Below, piece by piece: positions 1 to 8,097 of a DNA stretch of 64,000 nt. The notes under the pieces were generated by a model, which had not been told where the DNA came from, made no database searches, and saw only the letters and a program-made list of their open reading frames with translations. The stretch is from Marinobacter alexandrii (GTDB lineage: Bacteria; Pseudomonadota; Gammaproteobacteria; Pseudomonadales; Oleiphilaceae). Each line of letters starts with the position of its first letter. Position 1 is the stretch's first letter. Position numbers and translations under genes: made by a program. Location: contig NZ_SWKM01000011.1 in the NCBI RefSeq assembly GCF_005871205.1, forward strand, positions 1,116,001 to 1,180,000. Reading direction: 5' to 3'.

Positions 1-283
1 AACCCATGCTGCCGACAACGGTGAAAGAGAAGAACGCGTTCAAGCCCATGCCGGGAGCCAGCGCAATAGGGTAGTTGGCCCAAAGACCCATGATCAGGGT
101 TCCGATGGTGGCCGCCAGGCAGGTGGCGACAAACACGGCACCAAAATCCATGCCGGTCGACGACAGGATGCTGGGGTTGACCACAATGATGTAGGCCATG
201 GTCAGGAAGGTGGTGATGCCCGCAACCAGTTCTTTACGAACAGTAGTGCCGTGGGCCTGGAGTTGGAACAGTCGTTCAAGCAT
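1..283 (-). CDS. NCS2-family purine permease (AzgA/GhxP-like), 5' part
   Basis: This is the N-terminal part, about 94 codons, of a membrane permease that runs off the left edge of the window. The start at 283 gives MLERLFQLQAHGTTVRKELV, followed by a hydrophobic segment with FLTMAYIIVVNPSILS and later ALAPGMGLNAFFSF. These two signatures are typical of the AzgA-type adenine/guanine/hypoxanthine proton symporters of the NCS2 family. The upstream GAGAGG, about 12 bases before the ATG, is a loose ribosome binding site. The gene lies downstream of, and on the same strand as, the UPF0126 gene, with a 151-bp gap. Substrate preference cannot be read from this fragment. Confidence 0.85.
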   Translation of the reverse strand, partial: MLERLFQLQAHGTTVRKELVAGITTFLTMAYIIVVNPSILSSTGMDFGAVFVATCLAATIGTLIMGLWANYPIALAPGMGLNAFFSFTVVGSMG

Positions 284-434
284 GACGGGAGTCTGCCTCT
301 CAGGATGCCAAAATAGGAGTTGGGAATCGGTTTCGAATGGGAAACGCGGATTGCGCGAAAAAACGGCAATCTTACCGGCTGAAGCCTTTCAGGCCAAGGG
401 ATGATTGGCAGTGTGCTAAAGATTAGCCGACGAA

Positions 435-1052
435 TTAGCTCTGGGTTGTATCCCGTTGTAAGCGAATGTCAAAGCGAACAGCCGCCATGCGGAAAATGAC
501 GATAAAGAGCAGTCCTATCGTCAATGCCAGGGCTTCGTTTTCCAGGAACCACTGGAACAGGAAGTAGATCCAGCAGCCCGCGAAGGATATCGACGCGTAG
601 ATCTGGTCCTTGCGAAAGATGGACGGCACCTCGTTACACAGGGTGTCGCGCAATGCGCCGCCGAAGGTACCGGTCATCACGCCAAGCAGGGAGGCTATGA
701 ACCAGGAGTGGCCCAGGTCCAGCGCCAGCTGGGCACCGAGAATGGAGAACACGCCCAGCCCGATCGCATCCGGCAGCACAATCTTCGATGTAGGAAACCG
801 ACCGGCGCGCTGCCAGTAACTGAACACGATGGCTAGAACCAGGATCAGCATGGGCAGTTCCTGATGCTGAATCCAGTACACCGGATGGTTGTCCAGGATC
901 AGGTCCCGCAGGGTGCCGCCGCCCATCGCCGTGATAAAGCCGATGGTAAAGACGCCTACCGGGTCCATGTTCTTGGCTCGCGCCACCAGCATGCCTGAGA
1001 TGGCAAAGGCGACGATTCCAGTCATTTCAAGCAGGTAGACGATATCGAACAT
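435..1052 (-). CDS. UPF0126 / TRIC-like membrane protein (YicG family)
   Basis: A 205-residue inner-membrane protein made of two similar halves of three helices each. The paired glycine-rich signatures of the family are present: GGGTLRDLILDNHPVYWI in the first half and GGALRDTLCNEVPSIFRKD in the second. Members have been described as trimeric cation channels or as glycine-transport-like proteins, and the substrate is not settled. I chose the ATG at 1052 because AGGAT lies about 9 bases upstream. The same frame stays open to 1160, but that would add an extra hydrophobic stretch that the family lacks. The gene is divergent from the oxidoreductase at 1360. Confidence 0.85.
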   Translation of the reverse strand: MFDIVYLLEMTGIVAFAISGMLVARAKNMDPVGVFTIGFITAMGGGTLRDLILDNHPVYWIQHQELPMLILVLAIVFSYWQRAGRFPTSKIVLPDAIGLGVFSILGAQLALDLGHSWFIASLLGVMTGTFGGALRDTLCNEVPSIFRKDQIYASISFAGCWIYFLFQWFLENEALALTIGLLFIVIFRMAAVRFDIRLQRDTTQS

Positions 1053-1359
1053 GGCACATCCTGACAGCAAAAAAACTAACACTAAGAGGCCCGGAGCGGG
1101 TGCGCGCAGGATAGCGGAAAACGGCCACTGGTTCATCTGCGATGGAAAAAACAGAGGCACGTGTTTTCTTGGTCATCGGACCAGTGCAGACGGGACGGGG
1201 TAGCGGTCGTTTTTATCTGAATAAGTCGCGTTTATAAAGAAAGATAAGAGCGCTTTATTTGCTTCATGGGGTGACACTGTTTAGCTTGACGGGTACTTGA
1301 ATTCAGGCAGATCCTTGGCCTGTGTTGTGCCCTATAACAATGTCATTACAGGAGATTCC
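1053..1359. promoter_or_regulatory. Divergent intergenic region, 307 bp
   Basis: This gap separates the minus-strand UPF0126 gene from the plus-strand oxidoreductase and must hold both promoters. The stretch from about 1208 to 1262 is clearly richer in A and T than its surroundings. TTGACG at 1286-1291 could be a -35 element for the oxidoreductase, but I see no convincing -10 at the right spacing. GGAG at 1351-1354 is the ribosome binding site of the downstream gene. No terminator, RNA motif or convincing small gene was seen. Confidence 0.4.
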
Positions 1360-2340
1360 ATGAAAGCCATCCTCTGCAAGGAATACGGCCCGGCCGACAC
1401 GCTGGTTATCGAAGAGGTCACAAGCCCGGAAGTGAAGGGGCGCGGCGTAAAAGTGCGGGTCAAGGCGGCCGGCCTGAACTTCCCGGATACCCTGATCATC
1501 GAGAACAAGTATCAGCTGAAGCCAAATCTGCCGTTTTCCCCGGGTGGCGAGATGGCCGGTGAAGTCATTGAGGTGGGCGAGAAGGTGACACGTTTCAAGC
1601 CGGGCGACCGCGTTGCCGGGCTGACCGGTTACGGTGCCTTTGCCGAAGAGGTGGTGGTACCGGAACAGAATCTGCTGCCGGTGCCGGAAGGCATGTCCGA
1701 TGAGAAAGCCGCAGCCTTCACCATGGTGTACGGTACTTCTTACTATGCCCTCAAACAGCGCGCTAACCTGCAGCCCGGCGAGAGCCTGCTGGTGCTGGGC
1801 GCCAGCGGTGGGGTTGGTCTGGCCACGGTGGAACTGGGCAAAGCCATGGGCGCCCGAGTCATCGCGGCGGCAAGCTCCGCGGAGAAACTGGCCATTGCCA
1901 AGGCCGCCGGTGCCGATGAGCTGATCAACTACAGCGAAGAGCCCCTGAAGGAATCGGTCAAGAACCTGACCAAGGGCAAGGGCGTGGATGTCATCTACGA
2001 TCCGGTCGGCGGTGACTTCACCGAGCAGGCGCTGCGCGCCATGGGCTGGAACGGTCGCCACCTGATCATCGGCTTCGCCGCCGGCGACATTCCCAAGGTC
2101 CCGGCCAACCTGACGCTGCTAAAAGGCTGCTCCGTGGTCGGTGTGTTCTGGGGCAGCTTCACCCAGCGCGAGCCCGAGGCCAGTGCCCAGAACATGATGG
2201 AGCTGATGAAGCTCTACTCCGAAGGCAAGATCGATCCGAAGATCAGCGAAGTCTTCGAGTTTGAGGATTACGCCAAGGCTTTAGGTGCTCTGACCGAGCG
2301 TCGTGCTACTGGGAAGGTGGTGCTTAAGGTCAGCTCTTAA
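1360..2340 (+). CDS. NADPH:quinone oxidoreductase, zinc-free MDR family
   Basis: A 326-residue medium-chain dehydrogenase/reductase of the quinone oxidoreductase branch. The N-terminal GroES-like domain contains the FSPGGEMAGEV and GDRVAG signatures. A Rossmann domain follows, with the nucleotide-binding loop VLGASGGVGLATVELGKAMG, and the Cys/His zinc ligands of alcohol dehydrogenases are missing. The protein should reduce quinones or enone-type acyl substrates with NADPH in the cytoplasm. The ATG at 1360 is preferred over an in-frame start at 1297 because GGAG sits 5 bases upstream and the residues before it do not look like this family. It converges on the atu operon. A role in terpene or acyl-CoA metabolism would only be a guess from position. 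Confidence 0.85.
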   Translation: MKAILCKEYGPADTLVIEEVTSPEVKGRGVKVRVKAAGLNFPDTLIIENKYQLKPNLPFSPGGEMAGEVIEVGEKVTRFKPGDRVAGLTGYGAFAEEVVVPEQNLLPVPEGMSDEKAAAFTMVYGTSYYALKQRANLQPGESLLVLGASGGVGLATVELGKAMGARVIAAASSAEKLAIAKAAGADELINYSEEPLKESVKNLTKGKGVDVIYDPVGGDFTEQALRAMGWNGRHLIIGFAAGDIPKVPANLTLLKGCSVVGVFWGSFTQREPEASAQNMMELMKLYSEGKIDPKISEVFEFEDYAKALGALTERRATGKVVLKVSS

Positions 2341-2410
2341 TATTCGGATCTGCACCGCACCTAGCCTGGATGGCTTGGTGTGGGGCAGAGACAAGCCCCC
2401 AAACCAAACC

Positions 2411-4240
2411 TCAGAAGTTAACCTTCCCGGCATCGATGTCAGCAACCAGCTCAGACGTCAGCTGCGTATAACCCTCGGTTCTGGGCAACCAGGCATACAC
2501 CTCATCGTTCTCCCGCTCCAGTGAATAGCCAGCTTTCTGAATGTCCACCTTGCGGTACTTGAAGGTGCCAGTTTTCTCAATGGCTCGGGTTACCCGTACA
2601 AAGACCGGAATCGCATATGGAGGCAGGTTGCTCTTGAGGTAGGCGAACAGTTTGTTGGCGTCGAACTCGCTGCCATTGCTGTGAGGCACCAGTGTGACCA
2701 TGCCGGCTTTGCCGTTGGTGTTCGGGATCTCTACGCCGTAAACGATCGCTTCTTCGACCATGCCAGAGCCGTCGATGATGTTCTCCACCTCGTTGGTGGA
2801 GACGTTCTCGCCTTTCCAGCGGTAAGTGTCGCCCATGCGATCCACGAATTGCAGGTGGCGGCAGCCAATTTCTTTCAGAACGTCGCCGGTATTGAACCAG
2901 GCGTCGCCTTTCTTGAAGGCATCCCGGAGGATCGATTTCTCGGTTGCTTCTTTCTGGGTGTAGCCCTCGAACGACCACTTCTTGGTGATCTCACCGATCA
3001 ACAATCCCGGCTCGCCCTTGGCGACTGCCTGCATGAAGCCTTTCTTGTCGCGAACCGGATCCCGGGTGCCGTCGTGGAACTTCACCAGCTTGTACGGGGC
3101 GGTGGAGAAGCCGACGGTGTTGTCCATGTTGAAAAAGTTGCTGAAGCCGATGTTGCCTTCGCTGGAGGCGTAAAGTTCGGCCACCGTGTCGATACCAAAG
3201 CGCTCCTTGAACTCCCGCCAGATGGAAGGCCGCAGGCCGTTGCCGATCATCTTGCTCAGGCTGTGGTTCCGGTCCTGTTCGCTGGCCGGCTGGTTCAGCA
3301 GGTAGCGGCAGAGTTCGCCAACATAGCCGAAGGTGCTGGCGCGGTATCGACGGACGTCGTCCCAGAAGGCGCTGGCGGAGAACCTGCGGCGCACCGCGAT
3401 GGCAGAGCCACCGGCAAGCACCGAGCCCCAGCACACCAGCAGGGCCGTGCCGTGATACAGGGGCAGGGTGCAGTACAGGACGTCTTCCGGTTCCATGGCC
3501 AGGGACATCATGCCGAAGCCGCCGTAGGCTTTAACGAACTTGCGGTGTGAGCCAGGCGCGGCCTTGGGAAGGCCGGTGGTGCCGGAGGTGAACAGGTAGA
3601 TGGCGGTGTCGCCCATGCGCGGCGGGTCGAGCAGCGCGGGGTTGCTGCTGTTAAAGGTGCTGACCCGCTCGGCCATGTTGGTGAAGCATTCTGGGGCTTC
3701 GCCAAAGGCGTTCAGGGTGTTGATGTCGGCCATGAACAGGAAAGGATCGGGATGCCCGGTTTTCAGGCCGTCTTTCACTCCGTCGAATGAGGCAAGCAGT
3801 TCCTCACCGACAACCACCATCTTGGGCTCAATCAGGTTGATGCTGTGCTCCAGAACCTTGCCTTTCTGGGAGGTGTTGAGCATGGCGCAGGCCACGCCCA
3901 GCTTGGCCGCGCCGGCCACAATGGCCAGCAATTCCGGGCGGTTCTCCAGGAACACGGCGATGGCGTCGCCCTTGGCCAGTCCCTGGTTCTGGAAAAAATG
4001 AGCAATGCGGTTGGCCCAGCCATTGAACTCGCTCCAGCTGATCGCCCGGTCATCAAACAACACCGCTGGCCGGTCGCCGTGCCGCTCGGCATTGCGTTCG
4101 ATCAGGGTGCCGAGGGTCAGCTCCCGGTTCTGGTCTTTCACGGCGTAGTAGTAATAGCCCCGGGCGATGGTGGAGAACTTTCGGACGATGCCGGGTAGGC
4201 TTCGTACGATGTCCCGGGCTCTGACTTGATCATTGCTCAT
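2411..4240 (-). CDS. atuH: Long-chain acyl-CoA synthetase, AtuH-like
   Basis: A 609-residue AMP-forming acyl-CoA synthetase of the FATP/very-long-chain branch. The P-loop-like signature YLFTSGTTGLPKAAPGSH lies in the first half. The ELYASSEGN segment and FVDRMGDTYRWKGENVSTNEV, with the hinge and substrate-contacting residues, lie in the second. In the Pseudomonas atu cluster the matching last gene (atuH) is a presumed terpenoid-acid CoA ligase, activating citronellate or geranate. It is the last gene of the operon here, 10 bp after atuG. I use the ATG at 4240, which gives MSNDQVRARD; the frame stays open to 4312, but that extension overlaps atuG. The substrate is inferred from context only. 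Confidence 0.85.
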   Translation of the reverse strand: MSNDQVRARDIVRSLPGIVRKFSTIARGYYYYAVKDQNRELTLGTLIERNAERHGDRPAVLFDDRAISWSEFNGWANRIAHFFQNQGLAKGDAIAVFLENRPELLAIVAGAAKLGVACAMLNTSQKGKVLEHSINLIEPKMVVVGEELLASFDGVKDGLKTGHPDPFLFMADINTLNAFGEAPECFTNMAERVSTFNSSNPALLDPPRMGDTAIYLFTSGTTGLPKAAPGSHRKFVKAYGGFGMMSLAMEPEDVLYCTLPLYHGTALLVCWGSVLAGGSAIAVRRRFSASAFWDDVRRYRASTFGYVGELCRYLLNQPASEQDRNHSLSKMIGNGLRPSIWREFKERFGIDTVAELYASSEGNIGFSNFFNMDNTVGFSTAPYKLVKFHDGTRDPVRDKKGFMQAVAKGEPGLLIGEITKKWSFEGYTQKEATEKSILRDAFKKGDAWFNTGDVLKEIGCRHLQFVDRMGDTYRWKGENVSTNEVENIIDGSGMVEEAIVYGVEIPNTNGKAGMVTLVPHSNGSEFDANKLFAYLKSNLPPYAIPVFVRVTRAIEKTGTFKYRKVDIQKAGYSLERENDEVYAWLPRTEGYTQLTSELVADIDAGKVNF

Positions 4241-4250
4241 GCTGTTTTTC

Positions 4251-5078
4251 CTAGTCCAGGAACAGGTCCGGTAGCAGGGGCTTGTCGCCCGCAGCGTATC
4301 GGTAGTGTTCAAAATCAGTCACGCCATCCTGGCGCAGCAGGTCTTCGTCGATAAGGTTCTGGCCGGAAAGCTCATCTGCAGACCGGTTCAGAATGCTCAC
4401 TGTGGCATCGGCCATGATGTCCGGCTTGCGGCCCTGAGCCATCATGGCCGGCCCGCCCACTTCAAACTCGATGGCGGCGGTGGCAATCAGGGTCTTGGGC
4501 CAGAGCGTGTTCACGGCAATGCCGTAGCGCCGGAATTCTTCGGCCATGCCGATGCTTAGCATGGTCATGGCGTATTTAGTGGTGGTGTAGGGGCCGTACT
4601 GGGCGAACCACTTGCTATTCAAGTTTAGCGGTGGCGACAGGCTCAGAATGTGGCCGCGGTCGGATTTCTTCAGATGGGGCAGTGCGGCCTGGCTGCAGGT
4701 GAACACCGCCCGGGCGTTGACCTGGTGCATCAGGTCGTAACGACTGGCCTTGAGGTTCTCCACGCCGGTCAGCCGAATGGCGCCGGCGTTGTTAACCAGG
4801 GCGTCGATGCCGCCAAAGTGGTCGGCAGCTTCGTCCATGCGCTGTTTGACCAGTTGATCATCGCGCACGTCCAGCACCAAGGGCAGTGCCTGACCACCGG
4901 CCGCCCGGACTTCCTCGGCAACGGTGTGAATTGTGCCTGGCAGTTTGGGGTGCGGGGTGTCCGATTTGGCGGCGATCACCACGTTGGCACCCTGGCGGGC
5001 GCAGGCCAGGGCAATGGCCCGGCCGATGCCGCGGCTGCCGCCAGTGATAAAGACGGTACGTCCTTTCAGTGTGTTCAT
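4251..5078 (-). CDS. atuG: Short-chain dehydrogenase, AtuG-like
   Basis: A 275-residue classical SDR. It has the cofactor loop TGGSRGIGRAIA near the N-terminus, the NNAG motif, and an intact active site SLSPP...YTTTK, giving the Ser-Tyr-Lys triad. The PHPKLPGTIHTVAEEV segment is the signature of the HSDL2-like branch. The start overlaps the atuF stop by four bases (ATGA), implying translational coupling. In Pseudomonas the gene in this position is atuG, possibly an alcohol or 3-hydroxyacyl dehydrogenase of the citronellol route; its exact step is not firmly assigned. The substrate is inferred from the cluster. Confidence 0.85.
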   Translation of the reverse strand: MNTLKGRTVFITGGSRGIGRAIALACARQGANVVIAAKSDTPHPKLPGTIHTVAEEVRAAGGQALPLVLDVRDDQLVKQRMDEAADHFGGIDALVNNAGAIRLTGVENLKASRYDLMHQVNARAVFTCSQAALPHLKKSDRGHILSLSPPLNLNSKWFAQYGPYTTTKYAMTMLSIGMAEEFRRYGIAVNTLWPKTLIATAAIEFEVGGPAMMAQGRKPDIMADATVSILNRSADELSGQNLIDEDLLRQDGVTDFEHYRYAAGDKPLLPDLFLD

Positions 5079-7069
5079 GACTCGGCCTCCTGTTGGGCGG
5101 ACTCTTCAGTCGTTATTTCGACCAGAAGCTGATTGCGTTTAACCTGGTCGCCCGCACCTGCCAGCACTTGGCTGACGACACCGTCACGGTCGGCCTTGAC
5201 CGGATGTTCCATTTTCATGGCCTCGAGAATAACCAGTGTATCCCCCTGACTGACTCTTTGCCCGGACGTGGCCAGCACCTCAATTATGGCACCGTCCATG
5301 GATGCCTGAATCCGGCCACTGCCGGCGCCCTGACTGCCTGCGGGAGGTTGGTGGGTCACATCCCGCACCGACCAGGACTGGCCGAAGGCCTGGAAATATA
5401 GGGAATCGCCGTCGCGGTGATATTGGCACCTTTGACGGACGCCGTTGTCGATCGTGCACAGGGAGCCATTCTCAAACGCTTCGATAACCAGTTCGTACTG
5501 GTTGTCGCCAACCGCGATGTTCAGGCGGTTGCCCGCCTGGGACACCAACAGCTCCTGGTTTTTACCATCCAGTTCAAGGGTGATGGGGGTGCGGGTCGCC
5601 GGTGCATTGCTCCAGGCACTTTGGCCTAAGTTGCGGCCTGATTTACGGCCCGATTGGTCGTGGTCGAGTATGCCGGCGGCCAGAGCCAGTTCCCGCAGTG
5701 ACGGTTGCTGGGGCTGAAGAGATGGATCGTCCCGGAACGCCTGCTGCAAGAAGGCGGTGGTGGCTTCGCCGGCGCCAAAGGTATCGTCGGCGATGATGCG
5801 GCTGAGGAAGTGCCGGTTGGTGGTCACGCCGAAAATGACCGTGTCTTCCAGGGCCCGGATCAGGCGCCGGCGGGCATCGTCTCGGGTCTGGCCCCAGGCG
5901 ATGACTTTGGCCAGCATGGGATCGTAATGAGGCGTGATGGTGTCGCCGGATCGCACCCCGGTGTCGAAGCGCAGGCCTTCGCCCTCGGCCGGTTTGAATT
6001 GCAGCAGGGGGCCGGTCTGGGGTGTGAAGCCGTTGGCGGGGTCTTCGGCGTACAGCCGGACTTCGATGGCGTGGCCGCTCAGCTCGATCTCGTGCTGGGC
6101 CAGTGGCAGCGGGCGGCCTTCAGCCACAGCCAGTTGCCAGGCCACCAGGTCCTGGCCGGTGATCAGTTCGGTGACCGGGTGTTCCACCTGCAGGCGGGTG
6201 TTCATTTCCAGGAAGTAGAAATTGCGGTCCTTGTCCACCAGGAACTCGACTGTGCCTGCGCCTTCGTAACCACAAGCCAACGCGGCAGTGACGGCGGCTT
6301 CGCCCATGGCTGAACGAAGATCGGGTGTCACAAAGGGAGAGGGGGCCTCTTCGACCACTTTCTGGTGTCGGCGTTGTATCGAGCAGTCCCGCTCGCCCAG
6401 GTACACGGCGTTGCCATGACTGTCGGCGAACACCTGGATTTCAACGTGCCGGGGTTCGAGCACCGCTTTTTCGAGTATCAGCTCGTCGTCGCCGAAGGCC
6501 TGCTTGGCTTCGGAGCGGGCCCGTTTGATGTTATCGACCAATTCCGGTTCGGCATTCACCAGTCGCATGCCGCGGCCACCGCCGCCGGCAGAGGCTTTGA
6601 TCATGAGTGGGTAGCCGATGTCGGCGGCCGCAGCGATCAGTTCTTCGTCGGTGGCGTTGTTGCCTTCGTAGCCGGGCACTACCGGTACGCCGGCGTCCTG
6701 CATGGCCAGTTTGGAGCGGCGTTTGCTGCCCATCAGTTCGATGGCATCTGAAGGTGGGCCGACAAAAACCAGCCCGGCGGTTTTGCAGGCGTTCGCAAAG
6801 TTCGAGTTTTCAGATAGGAATCCGTAGCCTGGGTGGATGCAGTCGGCGCCGGTCTTGCGGGCGGCTTCGAGAATGGCTTCGGCATTGAGGTAGGAGGCCG
6901 TTACCTGCGCGGGGCCAATGCAGACCGCCTCGTCGGCTTCGTGCACGTGCAGGGCGTTGGCGTCTGCCTCGGAATAGACGGCCACGGTGCGATAGCCGAG
7001 GGCTTTGGCCGTGCGGATGACACGGACGGCGATTTCACCTCGGTTGGCGATCAGCAGTTTGGTCAGCAT
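5075..7069 (-). CDS. atuF: Geranyl-CoA carboxylase, biotin-containing alpha subunit
   Basis: A 664-residue biotin carboxylase plus biotin carrier protein. The N-terminus, LLIANRGEIAVRVIRTAKALG, is the biotin carboxylase start. The ATP-grasp domain has KASAGGGGRGMRLV, and the active site has EMNTRLQVEHPVTE. The C-terminal carrier domain has EAMKMEHP, with Lys619 as the biotinylation site. The middle linker is low in conservation. With AtuC it should carboxylate cis-geranyl-CoA to isohexenylglutaconyl-CoA. The sequence alone does not separate it from the methylcrotonyl-CoA carboxylase alpha subunit; the atu context does. A palindromic element of about 110 bp occupies the gap before it, after atuE. 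Confidence 0.88.
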   Translation of the reverse strand: MLTKLLIANRGEIAVRVIRTAKALGYRTVAVYSEADANALHVHEADEAVCIGPAQVTASYLNAEAILEAARKTGADCIHPGYGFLSENSNFANACKTAGLVFVGPPSDAIELMGSKRRSKLAMQDAGVPVVPGYEGNNATDEELIAAAADIGYPLMIKASAGGGGRGMRLVNAEPELVDNIKRARSEAKQAFGDDELILEKAVLEPRHVEIQVFADSHGNAVYLGERDCSIQRRHQKVVEEAPSPFVTPDLRSAMGEAAVTAALACGYEGAGTVEFLVDKDRNFYFLEMNTRLQVEHPVTELITGQDLVAWQLAVAEGRPLPLAQHEIELSGHAIEVRLYAEDPANGFTPQTGPLLQFKPAEGEGLRFDTGVRSGDTITPHYDPMLAKVIAWGQTRDDARRRLIRALEDTVIFGVTTNRHFLSRIIADDTFGAGEATTAFLQQAFRDDPSLQPQQPSLRELALAAGILDHDQSGRKSGRNLGQSAWSNAPATRTPITLELDGKNQELLVSQAGNRLNIAVGDNQYELVIEAFENGSLCTIDNGVRQRCQYHRDGDSLYFQAFGQSWSVRDVTHQPPAGSQGAGSGRIQASMDGAIIEVLATSGQRVSQGDTLVILEAMKMEHPVKADRDGVVSQVLAGAGDQVKRNQLLVEITTEESAQQEAES

Positions 7070-7101
7070 GTTGTTGTTCTCTTGCTCGGGTGCAGGTCCG
7101 C

Positions 7102-7211
7102 GGGCGGGAAGGAAGGTCGGTCCAGAAAACCGCTACGAGCACATCCATGTGCGCTTGTTTCCGGCCATCCTTGGCCTTCAACATTTTCTGGCCCGACCTT
7201 CCTGCCCACCC
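7102..7211. repeat. Structured palindromic element within the atu operon
   Basis: Two 28-base arms, 7102-7129 and 7184-7211, are inverted complements with only three mismatches. The 54 bases between them hold two further palindromes: GCACATCCATGTGC at 7139-7152 and GGCCATCCTTGGCC at 7163-7176. As RNA or single-stranded DNA the element could fold into a long stem carrying two small hairpins, that is, a three-way junction. It fills most of the 151-bp gap between atuE and atuF, while other gaps in the operon are 56 bp or less. The shape suggests a dispersed extragenic palindromic (REP/MITE-like) element. I saw no second copy in the window. Confidence 0.75.
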
Positions 7212-7220
7212 GCTCCGCGA

Positions 7221-8042
7221 TCATTCGGATTCAGTGGCCCATTTAGGTGGTCTTTTCTGCATGAATGCGACAGTGCCTTCTGCGCCTTCACTACCCCGGA
7301 TAGCCTTGGCAAATTTCTCGGCAGCGTCATCGAGCAAGCTGCTCATGTTCTCGTGGCCAACCCGGTGCAGGAGGGCTTTGGTTTCCGCCGTCGCTCCGGG
7401 CGCGCACAGTTGGACTCGGCCCAGGGTTTGGCTGAGTATTTCCTCCAGCTCCTCATCGGAATCGGCCGCTTGATGGACTATGCCCAGGGTGCAGGCCTCT
7501 TCCGCGCTAATCCGAAGACCGAGCAGAGCCATACGCCGAGCCTGGGTGAGCCCGATGCGTTCCACTACAAACGGAGCTATCTGTGCTGGGATGATTCCGA
7601 GTGAGGTTTCCGGCATGCCGAAGGTCGCCGATGGGCCGGCGATGGCCACATCGGAGACGCAGGCTAGGCCCAATCCGCCGCCCATGACAGCGCCTTCGGT
7701 GACCGCAATCACCACCTTGGAGGATTCGTTAACCTGCTGGATCATCTGGCCAAAGGCGCGGTTCAGGCGGTAGAAGGGGTCAGCCTCGCCTTCAGCCGCT
7801 GGTTGTTTGCGGGCGCCGGCCATGTCTTTAATGTCGCCGCCGGCGCAGAAATGGCCGCCGGCGCCGCGAATGACCACGGCGCGGATACTCAGGTCTGATT
7901 CAATTTGGGCAAACACCGCGGACAGCTCGGCCACCATTTGCAGGCTCATGGCGTTGCGAACATCCGGGCGGTTAATGGTGACCATCAGGGCAGGGCCCTG
8001 CTTTTCCACCAGCAGTGTTTCGCAATGAGGTAAAACTTCCAT
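7221..8042 (-). CDS. atuE: Isohexenylglutaconyl-CoA hydratase (enoyl-CoA hydratase family)
   Basis: A 273-residue crotonase-fold protein. The oxyanion-hole segments GGHFCAGGDIKD and EGAVMGGGLGLAC are present, and FGMPETSLGIIP supplies the glutamate normally used in hydration. In the acyclic terpene pathway this enzyme hydrates isohexenylglutaconyl-CoA, the product of geranyl-CoA carboxylase, before the lyase step that releases acetate. The start at 8042 is supported by GGAG about 9 bases upstream. It lies 55 bp after atuD and before the repeat-containing gap. A methylglutaconyl-CoA hydratase of leucine breakdown would look similar; the cluster order decides for AtuE. Confidence 0.87.
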   Translation of the reverse strand: MEVLPHCETLLVEKQGPALMVTINRPDVRNAMSLQMVAELSAVFAQIESDLSIRAVVIRGAGGHFCAGGDIKDMAGARKQPAAEGEADPFYRLNRAFGQMIQQVNESSKVVIAVTEGAVMGGGLGLACVSDVAIAGPSATFGMPETSLGIIPAQIAPFVVERIGLTQARRMALLGLRISAEEACTLGIVHQAADSDEELEEILSQTLGRVQLCAPGATAETKALLHRVGHENMSSLLDDAAEKFAKAIRGSEGAEGTVAFMQKRPPKWATESE

Positions 8043-8097
8043 AAAGACTACTCCACGAACGTTGTTTGGGACCGGCGGCCCAGTCTGGCACCCGGGT

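Noticed and set aside
284..434. A possible purine riboswitch ahead of the NCS2 permease.
   Set aside because: The 151-bp leader shows no conserved purine-aptamer junction or terminator stem that I can recognise.
2371..2410. A possible hairpin between the oxidoreductase and atuH stops.
   Set aside because: The arms pair only in short blocks and no T run follows on either strand.
2681..3550. A 289-codon plus-strand frame opposite atuH.
   Set aside because: Shadow of the acyl-CoA synthetase, whose signatures are all on the minus strand.
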